The position numbers and the translations under genes are program-made. This document shows positions 10,798 through 23,241 of a stretch of DNA of 64,000 nt, one piece after another. Every line of letters starts with the position of its first letter. Position 1 is the stretch's first letter. The stretch comes from Lenzites betulinus. Its lineage: Eukaryota; Basidiomycota; Agaricomycetes; Polyporales; Polyporaceae. The notes under the pieces are model-generated. The model was not told the origin of the DNA and searched no databases. It saw nothing but the letters and a program-made list of their open reading frames with translations. Where the stretch lies: positions 930,001 through 994,000 of the forward strand of contig JABYQU010000001.1 in NCBI GenBank assembly GCA_022264855.1, written 5' to 3'.

Positions 10798-12944
10798 ATG
10801 GCCATTGCAACGCCAAAAGACGTGCCCGGTCAGACGGCGGAGAAGGAATTTACTATCCATTTGCGCAACCTCGTCGACACATGCTTCGAGGAGAATCAGT
10901 ACGAAGCGGCGATATCTGTTTTGGACGAGATTCGTTCCACCAAATACAAGCCATTCCCGTGAGTCCTTCATGCCTTGTCTAACGGTACAGTGTGGATGTC
11001 GCAGCACCTTGTACACATTCCTCAAAATAGTTACAAGATGTGGCGATTCACATCTCTGCCCGCCTTCCACGAAGGAAAGTCGTGAGGTCCAGGTACTAGG
11101 CGATGCACCATAGCCTGTCATAGTGCCTTGCATAGACCTTATGTGGGCGCGAGCAATGAGGTCTATCTCGACAACTTCATATCAAGCAGAACGGCTGAGA
11201 TAAAATACAAATGGTATCCATTATCGCTTCCCTGCGTTTCATGCTACGTACCGTCCGTGTATTGTCTCTTCACAACCTGGGCACACCATTCGACCTGGAT
11301 GGGGGTATTTCACTCTTTGCAGCATTCCTTCAAACAATCGTCTACAGGCCACTAAGAAGGCTTAGTTTCAGCACGAGGCTGCATTGCTGAGAAGAATACC
11401 GTACTCACAGCCTTGTTTCCTAGACCGCATGTAAGGCAATTAGTCTACATAGCCCTATATCCACCCCAGGCAAACGAAGATGAGCTAGACGACGAAGCAC
11501 TCAGACTCGAACCCGGTAGCCCAAGCAAAATACTTTCACGGCGGCAGAAAAACTCCCTCGCGCCATCCTCGAAGGCCAGTGCCGCCGCGCGAGATGTGCT
11601 AATGAAGTTCGTGCGGACGAACACCCCCGGGTCGCTGGCTCGTGCACTCCCAAGCTACGTAGAAGATCCCAATACAATCCCTATGAGCGCTGCAGACACA
11701 GAAGACTCGTACATTGCCCGCGAGGCGGTACGGATCCGAAGAGCGCGATGCTGCTGGGAGATCATCAAAGAGGGTTTCATCCGACGGGACGGAAGTGCAC
11801 TCTTGTCGAGCCCGCGGAAGAAGCGTGCCCGGCGTAGCACAAGACACACAGATGCTGACGATGAAGGTTGGGGCGCCGAAGACAGCCTGCCGCTTGCCTC
11901 TGTCAGCGAGCAGGCCTGGGGGGTTCTGGCATGTCTGCTGACGCTATTCGAGCGCGACGAGACGGACATGGAACAGACAGTGCAGGGTGAGTGTCTTAGT
12001 CGCAACATGCCCGTGACACCCCAAACACCACTCTGACTGTTGCGAACAGTGCGCTATTCGCCTCTCCTGCTCGACCAGATCCCGCCGTCCCGCGCCGAGC
12101 GGACGCCGCGCTGGGATATCGACATGCCCCTTGACGTGGTGTTCTACGCCCTCAAGCAAGACAGCGAGACGAGGCGGTCCCTCGGCGTCCGGCTCTTCGC
12201 TCTGGTGCGTCCCCGTCCGCGCCCAGGCGCGCTCGGTGTCTCCTCTCGCGTCCCTGTGCAGCAGCTCACGCCCGCACCCGTCCTCGCTCGCAGCTGATCA
12301 ACCTGGGATCAACGACGCTCCTCGACTTTCCCATGTTCCTGAATGCCGCCTCCCCTCGCGTCTCCGGGCTGCCCGCCTCGGCGCTCGAGGCACTCTTCGC
12401 CGCCCTGCCCGTCACGCGCGCGACGGCGCAGTTCAAGGTCCACCTCTGCCGACACGCACTAGGAGGCAGCTCTACCTCCTCCAAGACACGCCCGAAGCCC
12501 CAGGTGCGCGCACGCGCCGCGCCGCGCCGACGCGTGCCAGACGCCGCTGCGGATGCGGCGGCCGTTTCCCAGGACGCCTCGACGGCCGCGCATGACCCTG
12601 GAGCGAGCTCGGTCGCGCGCAGGTATCCGGCCATGTCGACATCCGACGTGTTGGAGCTCCTGACACTTCCGAGTATGTCGGACTCCGGGCCCGCGCTGCT
12701 CGCGGTGCTCTTCAAGGCGGAGCTCGTCGCCAGCTACGGGCTCCTGCAGCAGCAGGCCAGCGAGGGCGAAGGCGAGGCGGACGAGAAATGGGGTGCGGCG
12801 CTCCGCGACGGCGCGCTCGTTGAAGCCGTGGAGGCTGCGTTCGCCCGGGGGGCGACAGGCGAGGTGATGGACGCGGAGGACGAGGCTTACGTCCAGAAAC
12901 GCAGGGCGGCCCTGCTCGCGATGCTGTCCGTCTGGCAGATGTAA
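10798..12944 (+). CDS. Conserved-looking protein of unknown function (509 aa)
   Basis: Exons: 10798..10958, 11424..11986, 12050..12204, 12294..12944; all junctions keep the frame and total 510 codons. I do not recognise the family. The N-terminus is probably helical (NLVDTCFEENQYEAAISVLD) and is followed by a stretch with PHVRQLVYIALYPP. A basic cluster PRKKRARR in the second exon could be a nuclear localisation signal. The middle is rich in Leu/Ala helices, and a Ser/Ala/Arg-rich linker precedes a helical C-terminus. There is no signal peptide, membrane segment or catalytic motif. The first intron would be 465 nt, several times longer than its neighbours, so a missed small exon there is possible. 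No neighbouring gene hints at a role. Confidence 0.75.
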
Positions 12945-14227
12945 TGCCCGCTAGCACGCACCCGTCTCGCAAATATTTGTTGCGGCCCGCAGGCTGCAGC
13001 GATGCACGATCCGGCTCGACATCCCAGCCCGGCGGGCACGGAACCGCCATCATCCGAACGCTGAGCCTGACTATACTATCTGAGACTCTGAGTTCGCGCT
13101 AGCCAGGACGTCTGGCTAGCACCAACAGCCAACAGTGCTGCCAACAGCAGCAGCGGCAGACCCGTGCATCCCGGGAGTCGAGGTGAGCCTGCATGTGTCC
13201 TGCCTGTCGCGCGCAGCCCGGGGACACACCGCGGCGATGTGAACGCCATCGTTAATGCGCAAGCGGGCCTGACAGTCCCGTGATAGATTGTGCGCGACGT
13301 CAGGCTAGCCGCCGCTGCCCTCGCCTGCCCGGAGCCTGGCTGCCTTAAGCTGCTTGCGAGCCCGTCGCGGAGCGCTAGCGGGCTGGCAACCGCACCCGTC
13401 GTCGACGACGGGGCGCAGGTGTGATGCGGAATGGGCGACCGTGATGATGTGCGCGACACGACGCGACGCGCGGTGGCGGCGTGATTATTCGGGAGCGGGC
13501 GTGCGCTTGCGGTGGTGCGTAGCACGTAGCACGTACTTACTAACCAGCTGCATATGACCAGTAACGGCGGGCGTGAGTGTTCCGGCGTGATGTGTAGGCT
13601 CGGAGACGGACGCGGGCGGATGGAATTGGGGGCTGGTGATTGCGCTGGTCCGATGCCGTACTGCTGCAGTACAGTGTTTACGCGCGGACGCCAGTTAGGC
13701 TTCGCGCCGTTCCTGAATATCTTGGAGTTTGCCCCCTTTGGACAAGTGGAGGGGCGGAGAGGCTCGTCGCGGGGTCGCCGCGCGCTGTGCATGACACTGG
13801 CTCTCGTAACGACGTCCACGCTTATGCATCGCAGGCGCATTTCGTGACCCTGCAATGTCGTGATCAGTGTGGGGTACATGAGCTGTCCACACACGGCGTA
13901 CGCGAACGAGTTATGCGATGTGATGACGAGAGCCGGGGCGTACGCAACCGTTGTGTACCCGCAGGGTTCGCAGGCCGCGATGATGTCGCCGTGAAACAGT
14001 GTCTCAATTCATTCTCGCAGCCCGCACATTTCGAATGGGATAACGATGTGTGCCTGGGACGTGATATGGTATCGCGATTCCGACTGATTCCGCGGCCCGC
14101 CTGGTGCTATACAAGTATGTCGAGTTTGAGCACATTCATTGTCTACAATGTTCCCTTGGCGAGGGTTTGGTCCGATTGTTCAATTGTTGGGTATCGCTCT
14201 CCAGCGACTCCGAGCGACCGCGGTCGT
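12945..14227. other. Intergenic, no supported gene
   Basis: Convergent interval between the 509-aa gene and the CREG-like gene. The longest frame (272 codons, minus strand, 13076..13894) lacks motifs or splice logic and is treated as chance. Confidence 0.55.
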
Positions 14228-15425
14228 TCACAGCTGTGTGCCCTGCTGATCCACCAGGACCCGCCCCGCAACGCCGTCCCGCGGGCCTCCAATCACGGCG
14301 GCGGGCCGCGCAGCCTGGTACATCTCCAGGGGCACGTACCCGATGAAGTGCTCGTCCCCGAACCCGCCCACGAAGTACACAGTCTGCACATCGCGCCTCG
14401 TTAGCCCCGCAAGTACTAATCGTATGGCACCGAGCCGCGTGAGATCTGACGTACGTGGGGATCGAAGCGCGCCCAATACGCCTGCAGCAGACAGGCAATG
14501 CATTGCGATCCGGCCCAGACAGCGTTACGGGTGCGTTCGGCGTGCGGTCAGCGGCGCTGCATCACGACAGGCAGACTAGCAGGAGAGGGGGGGACTGAGA
14601 CTGACCACATGCGGCTCCCTCGGGCCCGGGAGCCACCAGCGCGCGTCCGGGTGCTGCGCGAGGTAGCACGCCTGGATCGCGGCGCGGTCCGGGGTGTCGT
14701 CGAGCACGGGGAAGACGGTGACGGACCCGAGGAGCGCGACGCGCGGCTTGCCCGCGCGCGGGGGGTCGTGCGCGACGGTGAGCGAGGCGGCGTGCGCGGG
14801 CGAGTGCAGCACGTTCTGGCTGTGGCGCGAGATGGGGAGCACGAGCAGCGTGAGCGAGCCGTTCGCGTGGCAGCTATTGGCGAGAGCGAGTTAGTTTGTT
14901 CAGGAACGGCGAGCGACGGACAATGGAGAATCGATGACGGGTGCGGACGGAGGCCGGGCGGCGGGGGCGAGACGCGTATGATAGATAGTACAGGAGTGGC
15001 AGGCAGGAACGAAGCGGCGCAGAAGTCAGCGAAGCCTGGTGCGGGGAAAGCTGTGCCTTCTCGAGCGAAGGGGGACGTGCCTGGCGTAATATTCCTGCAG
15101 CGCAAACGGCTCGCCTTCAGGGGCAGGGGAGGGCGCGGGCGCAGCGGGTGAGGATGCCGCGAGCTAGGGGGATGCGGCGGGCGTACCTGCAAGCGTGGCA
15201 TGATCCCGAGGGTATACAGTGGCCATGGTGCCGATGGATGAGCTGTTCACGAGCGTCCTGGCAATTACCGCTGAGACGGTTATCAGGCATGAGCGGGACA
15301 GGTGCACCAGCCAGGGACGACGGACCTGCGTCCTGGACTGTTTCATCGGCACGGACGAGCAGTGCTAAAGCGATGCTGCACACACACGCAGCGACACATC
15401 TCACAACGAACTGCTGAGACCACAT
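14228..15425 (-). CDS. Secreted CREG-family FMN-binding split-barrel protein
   Basis: 222-aa protein of the CREG family (pyridoxamine-phosphate-oxidase-like split barrel), expected in the secretory or vacuolar route. Exons on the complement: 15326..15425, 15187..15270, 15081..15114, 14606..14873, 14455..14481, 14228..14383. A signal peptide is visible (hydrophobic CVCSIALALLV within the first 30 residues). Family marks in order: ARTLVNSSSIGTMATVYP, EYYASCHANGSLTLLVLPIS, AYWARFDPH and VYFVGGFGDEHFIGYVPLE. The exon of 14455..14481 is only 27 nt and codes for AYWARFDPH. The intron 15080..14874 begins with GC; this choice alone restores EYYASCHANGS. CREG proteins are often redox-inactive relatives of flavin oxidases, so an enzyme activity should not be assumed. 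It lies 276 bp downstream of the ligase gene in the same orientation. Confidence 0.88.
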
Positions 15426-15701
15426 TTGCGAACTCTGTGTGTACGGCGGCACGGTGGCAGGAGGCAGACGAGCAGAGGCGCATGATATCGCGATCACACT
15501 GCGAAGGAGAAGCAGCGGACGAGAACGGAAGGGCGGTCGCCCAGGCCAGCCCCTGCGCGACCCGCGATCAGGCCCGCACCCGCGTCCCAATAAGGCAGCC
15601 GTGCATAAACGCTGAGATTGAACGGCGGCGCCCTGCAGCGATCCTCCTCTGCCCAGCCAATCCAGGCCGTCGCATACGGCGCGTACACCCCCGGTCGCTG
15701 T

Positions 15702-18700
15702 CTACTCGCCCTCTCCAGAACCCACTTCGCTCTCCGGCAGCCCCTCGTCCAGATCGACGTCCACGAGCTCCCCTTCGTCGGCTCCAGTCTGGTCCTTCCC
15801 AGCAGATTGCTGATCACGATACATCTGCGCAAGAAACGCCGGCGTGCTCGCGTCCGCGATCCCCTTGTCGCCTCGTATAGCGATGAACCGCGGGAACCGC
15901 AGGCTCAGGCCCCTCGATGGCGACACCAGCCCGAGCGCTGCGACCGAGACGGGGCTGACGGTGACGCTGACAAGAACGGCGCGTGAGTCAGGAGCACAGA
16001 CAGATGCAGCCAACGTGTGAGCGACGCACTCCGCGCCGCGTATCTCCCACACCTCCTGCGGCCTGAAGTACACCTCCGGCCTAAGTCCTACCGCGACGAT
16101 GCAGTCAGCACACGGTGCACCGAGCGCAGACCGCCAGGCGCCGATCGCACCTCCCGTATCGCACTCCGCCTGCCATTGCGGGTGCGCAGAACAGGTGTCC
16201 GAATTTTCGGGGTATCGTTCGCGCAAGCTCTGTGTTCGCATCCACACACATTCAGTATCCAGCGCCGGGGAAGCACGCCCGCCCCGTCACCCGCCCGCGC
16301 GCACCTTGTAGAACGCGTCCGTGAAGCCTGCTCGCAGCGCCGGTCAATCTCCCTCGCGCAGGCGGCTATGCCAGAAGGGATCGGCCGAGGGCCCCACTCA
16401 CCCGACATGCACTTGCACACCGCCACGAGCTTCTCCCCGTCGGGGTCCCAGACAGCGAGCAGGATCGGGCTCCACCACTGCGCCTTCCGCCCGTTGCCAT
16501 GCCATGCACCGATGGGAACGAGATCAAGGCTGTCACCGAGCCCGACGACGTAGTCCTTCTTGAGCTTCAGCCACGCGGACGTCCGTTTATCTGCAACGTC
16601 CGCCGAATCAGCACGCTTCCCCGCTGCGCACATATACATATTGCTGCCCGCGCCGCGCACCTGGCTCGTATGTGGCAGGCAGCGGCTTCCGCCGCGGCCG
16701 CTCAGCTCTCCCCTGGGCCGCGTCTTCCAAAACCTCCCCGCTATCAAGCAGCTGGGGGGACAGCGCGTCGCGGCGATCAGCGGCAGGCACCCACATGCAC
16801 GGCGGACGACGAACTTTGACCATCAGACCCTCGCTCGCGCTGTTCACCGCGGCCTGCCAGAACGCCTCGACGGCTTCCCTGCCGTCCTCGCTCTCGACGC
16901 TCCGGACATGGGCAAACCGCGCCGCGCCGGCCTGTGGTGGCGTACACGGCGGAAAGCGCGTCCGGAGGAGGGCTCGGCGCTCACGGAACGGCCGTTCTAT
17001 GAGGACCTGCCGGGCGACCCAGCACAGGCCGCAAATCAGCGACGAATACAGCAAATACGGACGCACAAGGCGCCGGAGGGGGCCCACCTGACCGTCCAGG
17101 AACATTACGTCGAAGGCGAAGACGCATACGCACACCTTGACGTCGTCGAGCTGCACGTCCTTGCGCGCACGGTTCGACAGCTCCTGGAACGTCTTGAGCT
17201 CCCCGGTGCGCGGGTCGACGGCGACGACCTCGGCGTCCAGGATGAACGACGCCGTCTCCGGCGCGGCGGCGAGCATCTCCCCGACGAGCGACACGACGTC
17301 CGGATACTGTGCATGGCAGATGCGTTGTCAGCACGGACGGCCACGGCACGCGCGGGCGCGAAGCAGAAGACGTTGCCTTGTCGGTCATGTCCTCGAGGTG
17401 CCGCGAAAATATTTTTACGGTGTGTTTCGCGGAGCCCGCGGGGCCCCTTGATGCGTGGATCTGGGCGCGCTGGCCGTCGTACTTGAACTCTGCCGCGAAA
17501 GGCAACAGCCCCAGCCGCTCGTAGATCTCATCCAGGGAGCGTGTGGGCGACCCCAGCGTCGGGAGTAATGGCACACCTGTCCGGGAAAGCAACCCACATA
17601 TCCGGGTGTGAGGCGGTGCGGTGTGTCCCGGACACGCTGTGCTGGCACGCACCGACAGTCAGGGGGAGCCGGTCGGCGAGCCCTTCCAGTCCACTTTCGA
17701 GGAGCGCCCCCACTATGTGATCGTAGTTAGGATGCTGAACGTAAACCCGCTTAATTACACCTTCAGCTCGCGCAAAAAGCGCATTCAATGCGTCCCGGGC
17801 TTCGTCGGGCACCTTCTTTTTGCCAGCGAGAGGCCTGATTGCAGCGAGAGCCTGCGGGCTAGTGTAAAACGGCGACTCCGCGCCTGGCACGGCCGCAGAA
17901 ACCGCGTGCGGGGGCTCGAGCACCGCCGCGCGCGCCAGGGCGGCCAACGAGGTGCGCACGGCGCCGACGCGGAGGTTCTGGCTCAGGGTGCGGACGAGGA
18001 ACCGCGTCTCCTCGCCGCGGGCGGCTACGAGCAGCCGTTCGACGGCGGCCTGCTTCGTCTTCGCCGCGCCCGCGCCCTTCGCGGCGGCGATCCGCATGAG
18101 CACATCGTACACGCCCGTGACGAGCAGGGACGGGTGCGGGATTAGCGTGCGGACGTTCGACCGGGCCTCGAACGCGACGTCCCCTGGGGCGTATAAGCAT
18201 GCGAGTGGGCGACACGCCGGGGGACGCGGCCGGGCTTACCTGGATCGCCGGTTGAAGTGTACAGACGCCTCAGCGCGGCAGACGAGAGCCCGGAGACGTG
18301 CTGGATCGCTTTGGATATTATCGCGGGCCCCAGGCCCAACTCAATGGGGGAATAGGGCGGCGAGAGCGTGTTGGATAAGAGGTATAGTGCCGGGAGCAGT
18401 GACGCGGGGTGCTGGCGGCTGATAGCGCGGAGCGCATTCGTCAGGGTGTTCAGCTTCGCGATCCGCGAACGCGTCGCAGACAGCGTGGCAAGGGTGTGCG
18501 CGAGGAACGAGTAAGGTACCGGCGCGTTGGGAGGCCAGCCTGCGCTGCTGGGGTCGTAGCGAGGCGGGTCGACGTCGAGAGGGCCGTAGGTTTGCGTGGC
18601 GGATAAACTCGCATTGCCTATCGTTTGTTTGGAGGCCGGGGCGGCAGGGCGCTCCGCAGTGTGTTTCGCAAATTGAGCGACGGCTGCGACGGGCGTGCCA

Positions 18701-19155
18701 GAAGACGGCTTAGTGCGGCTAGACGGACCAGGGTCATTCTGCAGCGGAGGGTCGTCGAGTTCGTCGACGTCTATCACCTCAGCGGGAGTGCTCTTTCCAG
18801 GCGCAGTCGCTGGCAGGTTGGCACTAGCAGACCCGATTGCAGCGCTGCGAAGCTCGAGCTTGCGGAGCGCGTCCAAGTCGAGACCATCCTCCGCAGCTAG
18901 AGCCCAAGCGAGCTCCTCGTCTGTCAGAGCAGGCTTCAGCAGTTCTTCCCCGCCGCGCGGGCTGACAGGTTTCTGAGTGGAGGCGACTTTCGACGAAGAA
19001 GGGCGGCTGGTGTCTGGGGCGCCAGTTGGCACTGGCGTGCGACTAGAGGAGGCGCTGAAGAATGTATCAAGCCGGGCCTGCCCCGCGGAGACTTTGGCTT
19101 TCTTCTTCTGACGTCCCGGTGATGCGGCAGGTGACACTAGAGTACGTTTAGACAT
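15702..19155 (-). CDS. cdc9: ATP-dependent DNA ligase I
   Basis: Nuclear (and possibly mitochondrial) ligase that seals Okazaki fragments and repair nicks; 920 aa. Exons on the complement: 18240..19155, 17653..18183, 17377..17576, 17088..17306, 16815..17006, 16661..16751, 16402..16590, 16305..16327, 16151..16229, 16030..16087, 15702..15966; all phases fit. A PCNA-binding box QARLDTFF lies at residues 26-33. It is followed by a disordered Ser/Pro region, then the helical DNA-binding domain. The nucleotidyltransferase domain has EFKYDGQR with the AMP-accepting Lys near 514, and later DAEVVAVD, SEGLMVK and WLKLKKDYV. The OB-fold end has VWEIRGADV. The third intron starts with GC, and one exon is 23 nt. 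The symbol follows the yeast orthologue. The frame is intact. Confidence 0.96.
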
Positions 19156-21347
19156 CGCGTTTCAGAGCGGGCGAGACTAGTGAACACTGGGACTTAGAGA
19201 CCGCGGAGACGCGACTCAGAGCGCGCGGCGTCGCGTGCGGTGCGTGCACCGGATTTCGCCAGCCGTGGGTGTGCCGAGGTAATAAGGACGTGCGTGCATG
19301 GGAGGCCGGGATAACCGGACCAGCGCGAGTGAGACGGGATCCACAGAGTGAGTCGCGGCTCGCGAGGAGGAGCAAGCAGCCAAGCGGCCAATTCAACCTG
19401 AGCTTGCCGCCCACGGCCTGATCGTGCGCGTCCCCGATCCGGAAGTCAAACAATGCATGACCAAGCCCTCGAGTCAATTGTCTGCCTGCGCTCTCCCTCT
19501 CCGCTGCGGTCTACGGAGTTCGACGTGGGCCGCTGCTGCGTTGACCGTCTCTGCGAGCACATCGTCGCCCACTCGTGCGCCAGCCCACTCGTCCCGACGC
19601 CCGCGCCCGCCCCGACGCTTCCCCAGGGCCGCCTGCTCCCCCCAGAGGGCGGAGGCCTGTCTGAGTCTCGCCGACCCGTGGTGCGCCCACTCCCCTAATT
19701 AATGTCACAGGGTGCCGGGCGTCGGCTTTCGCAATCGGCGGTACGATGAGCAGCGGGGTCTGGTGCAGAGTGATCGGACGGGCGGAGTACCTGAACGATT
19801 TTTGCCTCCAAACAGAAAAATTGCATTATTTTGCCTACGATCGTTTAATGCAGGCGGTGGGCCGTCGCCGCCCTCTGTCAGTCCGCCATGCCCGTTCTGG
19901 GCAGGAACATACCTCGCCTCGCACCGCACCCCGTCTTCCCTGACGAGCGCGTCGCATGAATGCACAGCGCAGCAGCCGCCCGCCCGCCCGAGACGCGTTC
20001 TATGTTGCGGGTATATGTTGTGCAGATCGCGCGGCTGCGACTCGGACGCACGCTCGACGAGCCCTCGGTATACCCGGCGTGTCCCAGATCGCGCGTGCGG
20101 AGGATGCTGTGGCCCCAGCACCCTCGATAGCCATCCTATCCTGATTCCTCGGGCCCGATAAGGAAGGCCAGGCACGGTGCAATTTACGCATCTTGTCGCA
20201 GTCGCGGGTCGCTTGCGTCGCCTGCGATGGCGGGCAGCAGCAGCGCGTCGCGCGTGCGCTTGCCGTTGTCACCGCGCCCTCGACAGACGCACGCGCGGCG
20301 TCGCAAAGAGCAGCCGCAGCGGCAGGCGGGCGCCAGCGCGCGCGACGCCACGGAGCGCGGAGGCAGCACGATGGTGGCGGCAGCGACACAAAGCTCAAGC
20401 CCTCGTGCCGTAAGAACGTTGGACGGGCGCGTACCCGATGCACCCCCGATGCGACGCGTCCCGCCGCGAGTAGGTTCGTGCATGATGTCAGCTCGCAGGC
20501 GGTCTGCGACCAGGGTGCGCGGTGGCCCGCCGGCCTATCACATCATGGTGATGAGGGCCTTCGAGGCATCCGGACTGGCGTGGAGAGATTGGATTTCACG
20601 CTAGCGGGGGGGGCGTCCGGGACTGGCAAGCATCTCGCCAGCGTGCGAAGGGGCGGTATGCATAGCGTTTGGCCGCTGCGCACATCAGCGTGCGTGGGCA
20701 GGCGTTGCTGCTTCTGCCCGGCGCACGATGATGGTGCGGGCTGCTAACGCGCGCACGCCGTCCGTGTCGGCGGCGGTGGGTACACACTGTGTTGTTACAC
20801 ACGCGCTGCGCGAGCCGGCGCGGGGGACGCGGGGCGTGAGGTCGCCGGAGAGCGCACTGGACGGCGCGGAAAGGCGGTCGCGCAGGGTTTCGGGCCCCCG
20901 GCTCATCGTGATCGCGCGTTCCTGGCCGACTAGTTGCCAGAGATGATCGGGCAGGGCCCCCCGCTTAGGCTAGATTGAGGGTATTTGCGCGGGCGGGAGG
21001 GCGAATTTGTGCTCTGCGCGCACGCCAATACGCAGAATCCCGCCTGGATGCTAGCTGTTTATAGGTGCGCGCGCGATGGCACGGCATCATTCATCGACTG
21101 ACAGATCAGTGTTATTGCACCTTACTTGTTTTGCCTTGCTGGTTTTTGTCAGTTTCCTGTCGTAATAACGGCTCGCGTCTTGCCCTCGAGCTCCGAACCC
21201 ATCGCCTTTGTGGCAGTGAGATTGTGCCTGAAAGCACTCGCGCCCTCTGCTGGGCGAGCGCCCTCCGAGACTACATATTAATGGCGATCACGCTCTCTCC
21301 TCGCACTCTGCATCGCTTGCTTGCTTCTCTGGTCTCCTGCCTCTCCA
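19156..21347. other. Long divergent intergenic region
   Basis: 2.2 kb between the starts of DNA ligase (-) and a C2H2 regulator (+). It is GC- and CpG-rich with many short open frames but no family motif. It may hold a long 5' leader of the C2H2 gene; no specific control site can be defended. Confidence 0.5.
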
Positions 21348-22206
21348 ATGGCGGACCGACGCGCTCAGCAATATCCCCCAGGCCCAAACGTCGCGCTCGC
21401 CCCCCAGTGGTCCGGCGCCCAGTACCCCTCCGGATATGTCGCCGCACAAGACCACTACTCCCCCGCCGCGTACCAGAACCACCCCTCGCTGCGCACCACC
21501 AGCCAGCCACAGCCCATGCCCGGCTACGACTCCATGTCCGTCCAGGCCCAGGCCATCGCCGCCCAGTACCAGCTCGCCGACGGCCAGATGCACTACTCCC
21601 ACCTCCCGTCCTCCGACCGGCGCTCGTCCATCTCCATGTCGCAGTACGGCGCGTACGCCGTGGACACCCACCACGGCAGCCCCGGCGCGCAGCACGTCTC
21701 CCCCCGCCCCCACTCGCACTCCTTCTCGCACTCGCCACACGCGCACGCCCACTCACACGCCGCGCCCCATGCCGTCCCGCACTCGCCGTCCCAGGGCTAC
21801 TCCCAGCCCCAGCCTATGGCGCACACGTACGGCAGCCCCCTGTCGTCATCTCCGCAGGCGCCCTCGGCGATGGCCAACATGACAACCGCACAGTATGCTT
21901 CGCAGGCGGCATACGCACAGCAGGTCAACGCGTCTCAGTACCCGGCGTCGCCGCCCCGGCCCTTCGCGTGCGACATGTGCGCGCTCTCGTTCAACCGACA
22001 GCACGACCTCAAGCGCCATCGCGACACCCACACCGGCGAGAAGCCGTTCTTCTGCAACGGCGGGTGCGGGAAGACGTTCACGCGGAAGGACGCGCTCAAG
22101 AGACACCAGGTACGCACTTGTCACTCCGTCCGCTCGCCGTCCGGAGACGCTGAGCCGCCACTCCCGCTAGCTCGTGAAGCGCTGTGGCATCGACGAGAGT
22201 GCTTGA
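21348..22206 (+). CDS. C2H2 zinc-finger transcription factor with RQHD/RKDA fingers
   Basis: 265-aa predicted nuclear regulator. Exons: 21348..22109 and 22171..22206. About 200 residues of Gln/Pro/Ser/His/Tyr-rich disordered sequence, including His-Ser repeats, precede two C-terminal fingers (about 205-260). Finger 1 runs CDMCALSFNRQHDLKRHRDTH and finger 2 starts CNGGCGKTFTRKDALKRHQ. The second exon supplies only LVKRCGIDESA, which completes finger 2 with a possible Cys in place of the last His. The helix residues RQHD-KRH and R-DAL-RH recall the last fingers of Crz1-type calcineurin-responsive factors, but the flanking protein gives no calcineurin docking site I can name, so this is only a resemblance. 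The ATG at 21348 begins MADRRAQQYPP; the upstream in-frame codons look like leader. Confidence 0.85.
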
Positions 22207-22550
22207 AGGGCCGCCCTCGGATTCTGAGACCGCTGTACGTCCGTCCGCCTTGCCGTGCCCGCGAGGCCGTGTCCTGACCGGTTCCCCGCAGACTTTACAC
22301 CCACTAATTTCCGGCACAAGACTTAGCCTACGTTCCCGCGTCTTGACTTATGTTATGCGCCACTTGTGTCTCAGGTGTATTCGTACAATCATTGTAAAAG
22401 TATCGCTGATATGGACAGTACTGCACGGCCAGGATGACGGGTAGTTAGCCCCCCTTGTAGTTTCGCGTAGATTCGCACTAAATGTATCTTACTATCCCGC
22501 ACAATCGTGGAATACACACACGCTGAAGTGCCCTCTCGGGTGGCCGGCGC
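22207..22550. other. Convergent intergenic
   Basis: 344 bp between the stops of the C2H2 gene and NAA50. Nothing is recognised beyond AT-rich 3' sequence. Confidence 0.6.
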
Positions 22551-23241
22551 TCATGGTGCTTGCGCGTCCGGCGCGGCGGCGGGGGGGATGTCGCACTGCA
22601 GAATCCACGCGTCGTGTGGCACGATTTTCTTGTAGTAGCCCTCGTAAAGGCCGACCTCGCTGAAGTTGTGGCGCTCGTAGAAACGCTTCGCGTCGGCATT
22701 CGAGACCTGGACGTGGAGATAGATCGCGTCGATTTTGGGCTTCGTGTGTGCCGCGGCGGTGTCGATGAGATGCTTCAAGCTCTGAGATCCGATCCCTCGG
22801 GAGCGGTATGGCTGGACGTTCCACGGGAAGAAAGTGAGAATAGGCGAGATTGCGATAAGTGCGGACTCACCGCGAGCACCGCCAGAGTCATGAGGTAGAG
22901 TTTCGCCCGGTCGTCTTTCACCTCCACGCGACAGCACATGGTCCCGACCGGGATATCATTGTAGTAGACTGCGGGCGGGGGCTCTGTGAGTGTTTTGACG
23001 CGTCGCGGCGGGTCGAGACGCACTCAGCTGGCAAAAGTCCTCGAGATCGGGGCGGACGATGTCGCCGTAGAACTTTTCGCTGTACTTGATGGGAAACAGC
23101 ACAGAGTTGAGCTTCCGGACGGTGCCTAGGGAGAGATTCAGGGAAATGCACGCAGAACGAGTACACAGGGTGCGCACCGAGGTTGTTGGGCGTGACGGCG
23201 GCGAAGGAGACTCGCGAGGGCGCAGGACGGGAGTCGGACAT
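22551..23241 (-). CDS. naa50: N-alpha-acetyltransferase NAA50-like
   Basis: 174-aa GNAT-fold N-terminal acetyltransferase, catalytic subunit type NAA50/San, which works with or near the NatA complex on nascent chains. Exons on the complement: 23178..23241, 23024..23125, 22871..22968, 22551..22811. Family marks in order: VTPNNLGTVRKLNSVLFP and YSEKFYGDI (substrate loop), YYNDIPVGTMCCR, LYLMTLAVLAPYR, the acetyl-CoA loop R91-x2-G94-x-G96 (YRSRGIGS), and HVQVSNADAKRFYERHNF with EGYYKKI near the end. The length matches the family. Convergent with the C2H2 gene; its promoter faces the REV1-like fragment. The frame is intact. Confidence 0.93.

Noticed and set aside
13076..13894. 272-codon frame on the - strand
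   Set aside because: No domain, signal or splice logic; composition is that of a random GC-rich frame.
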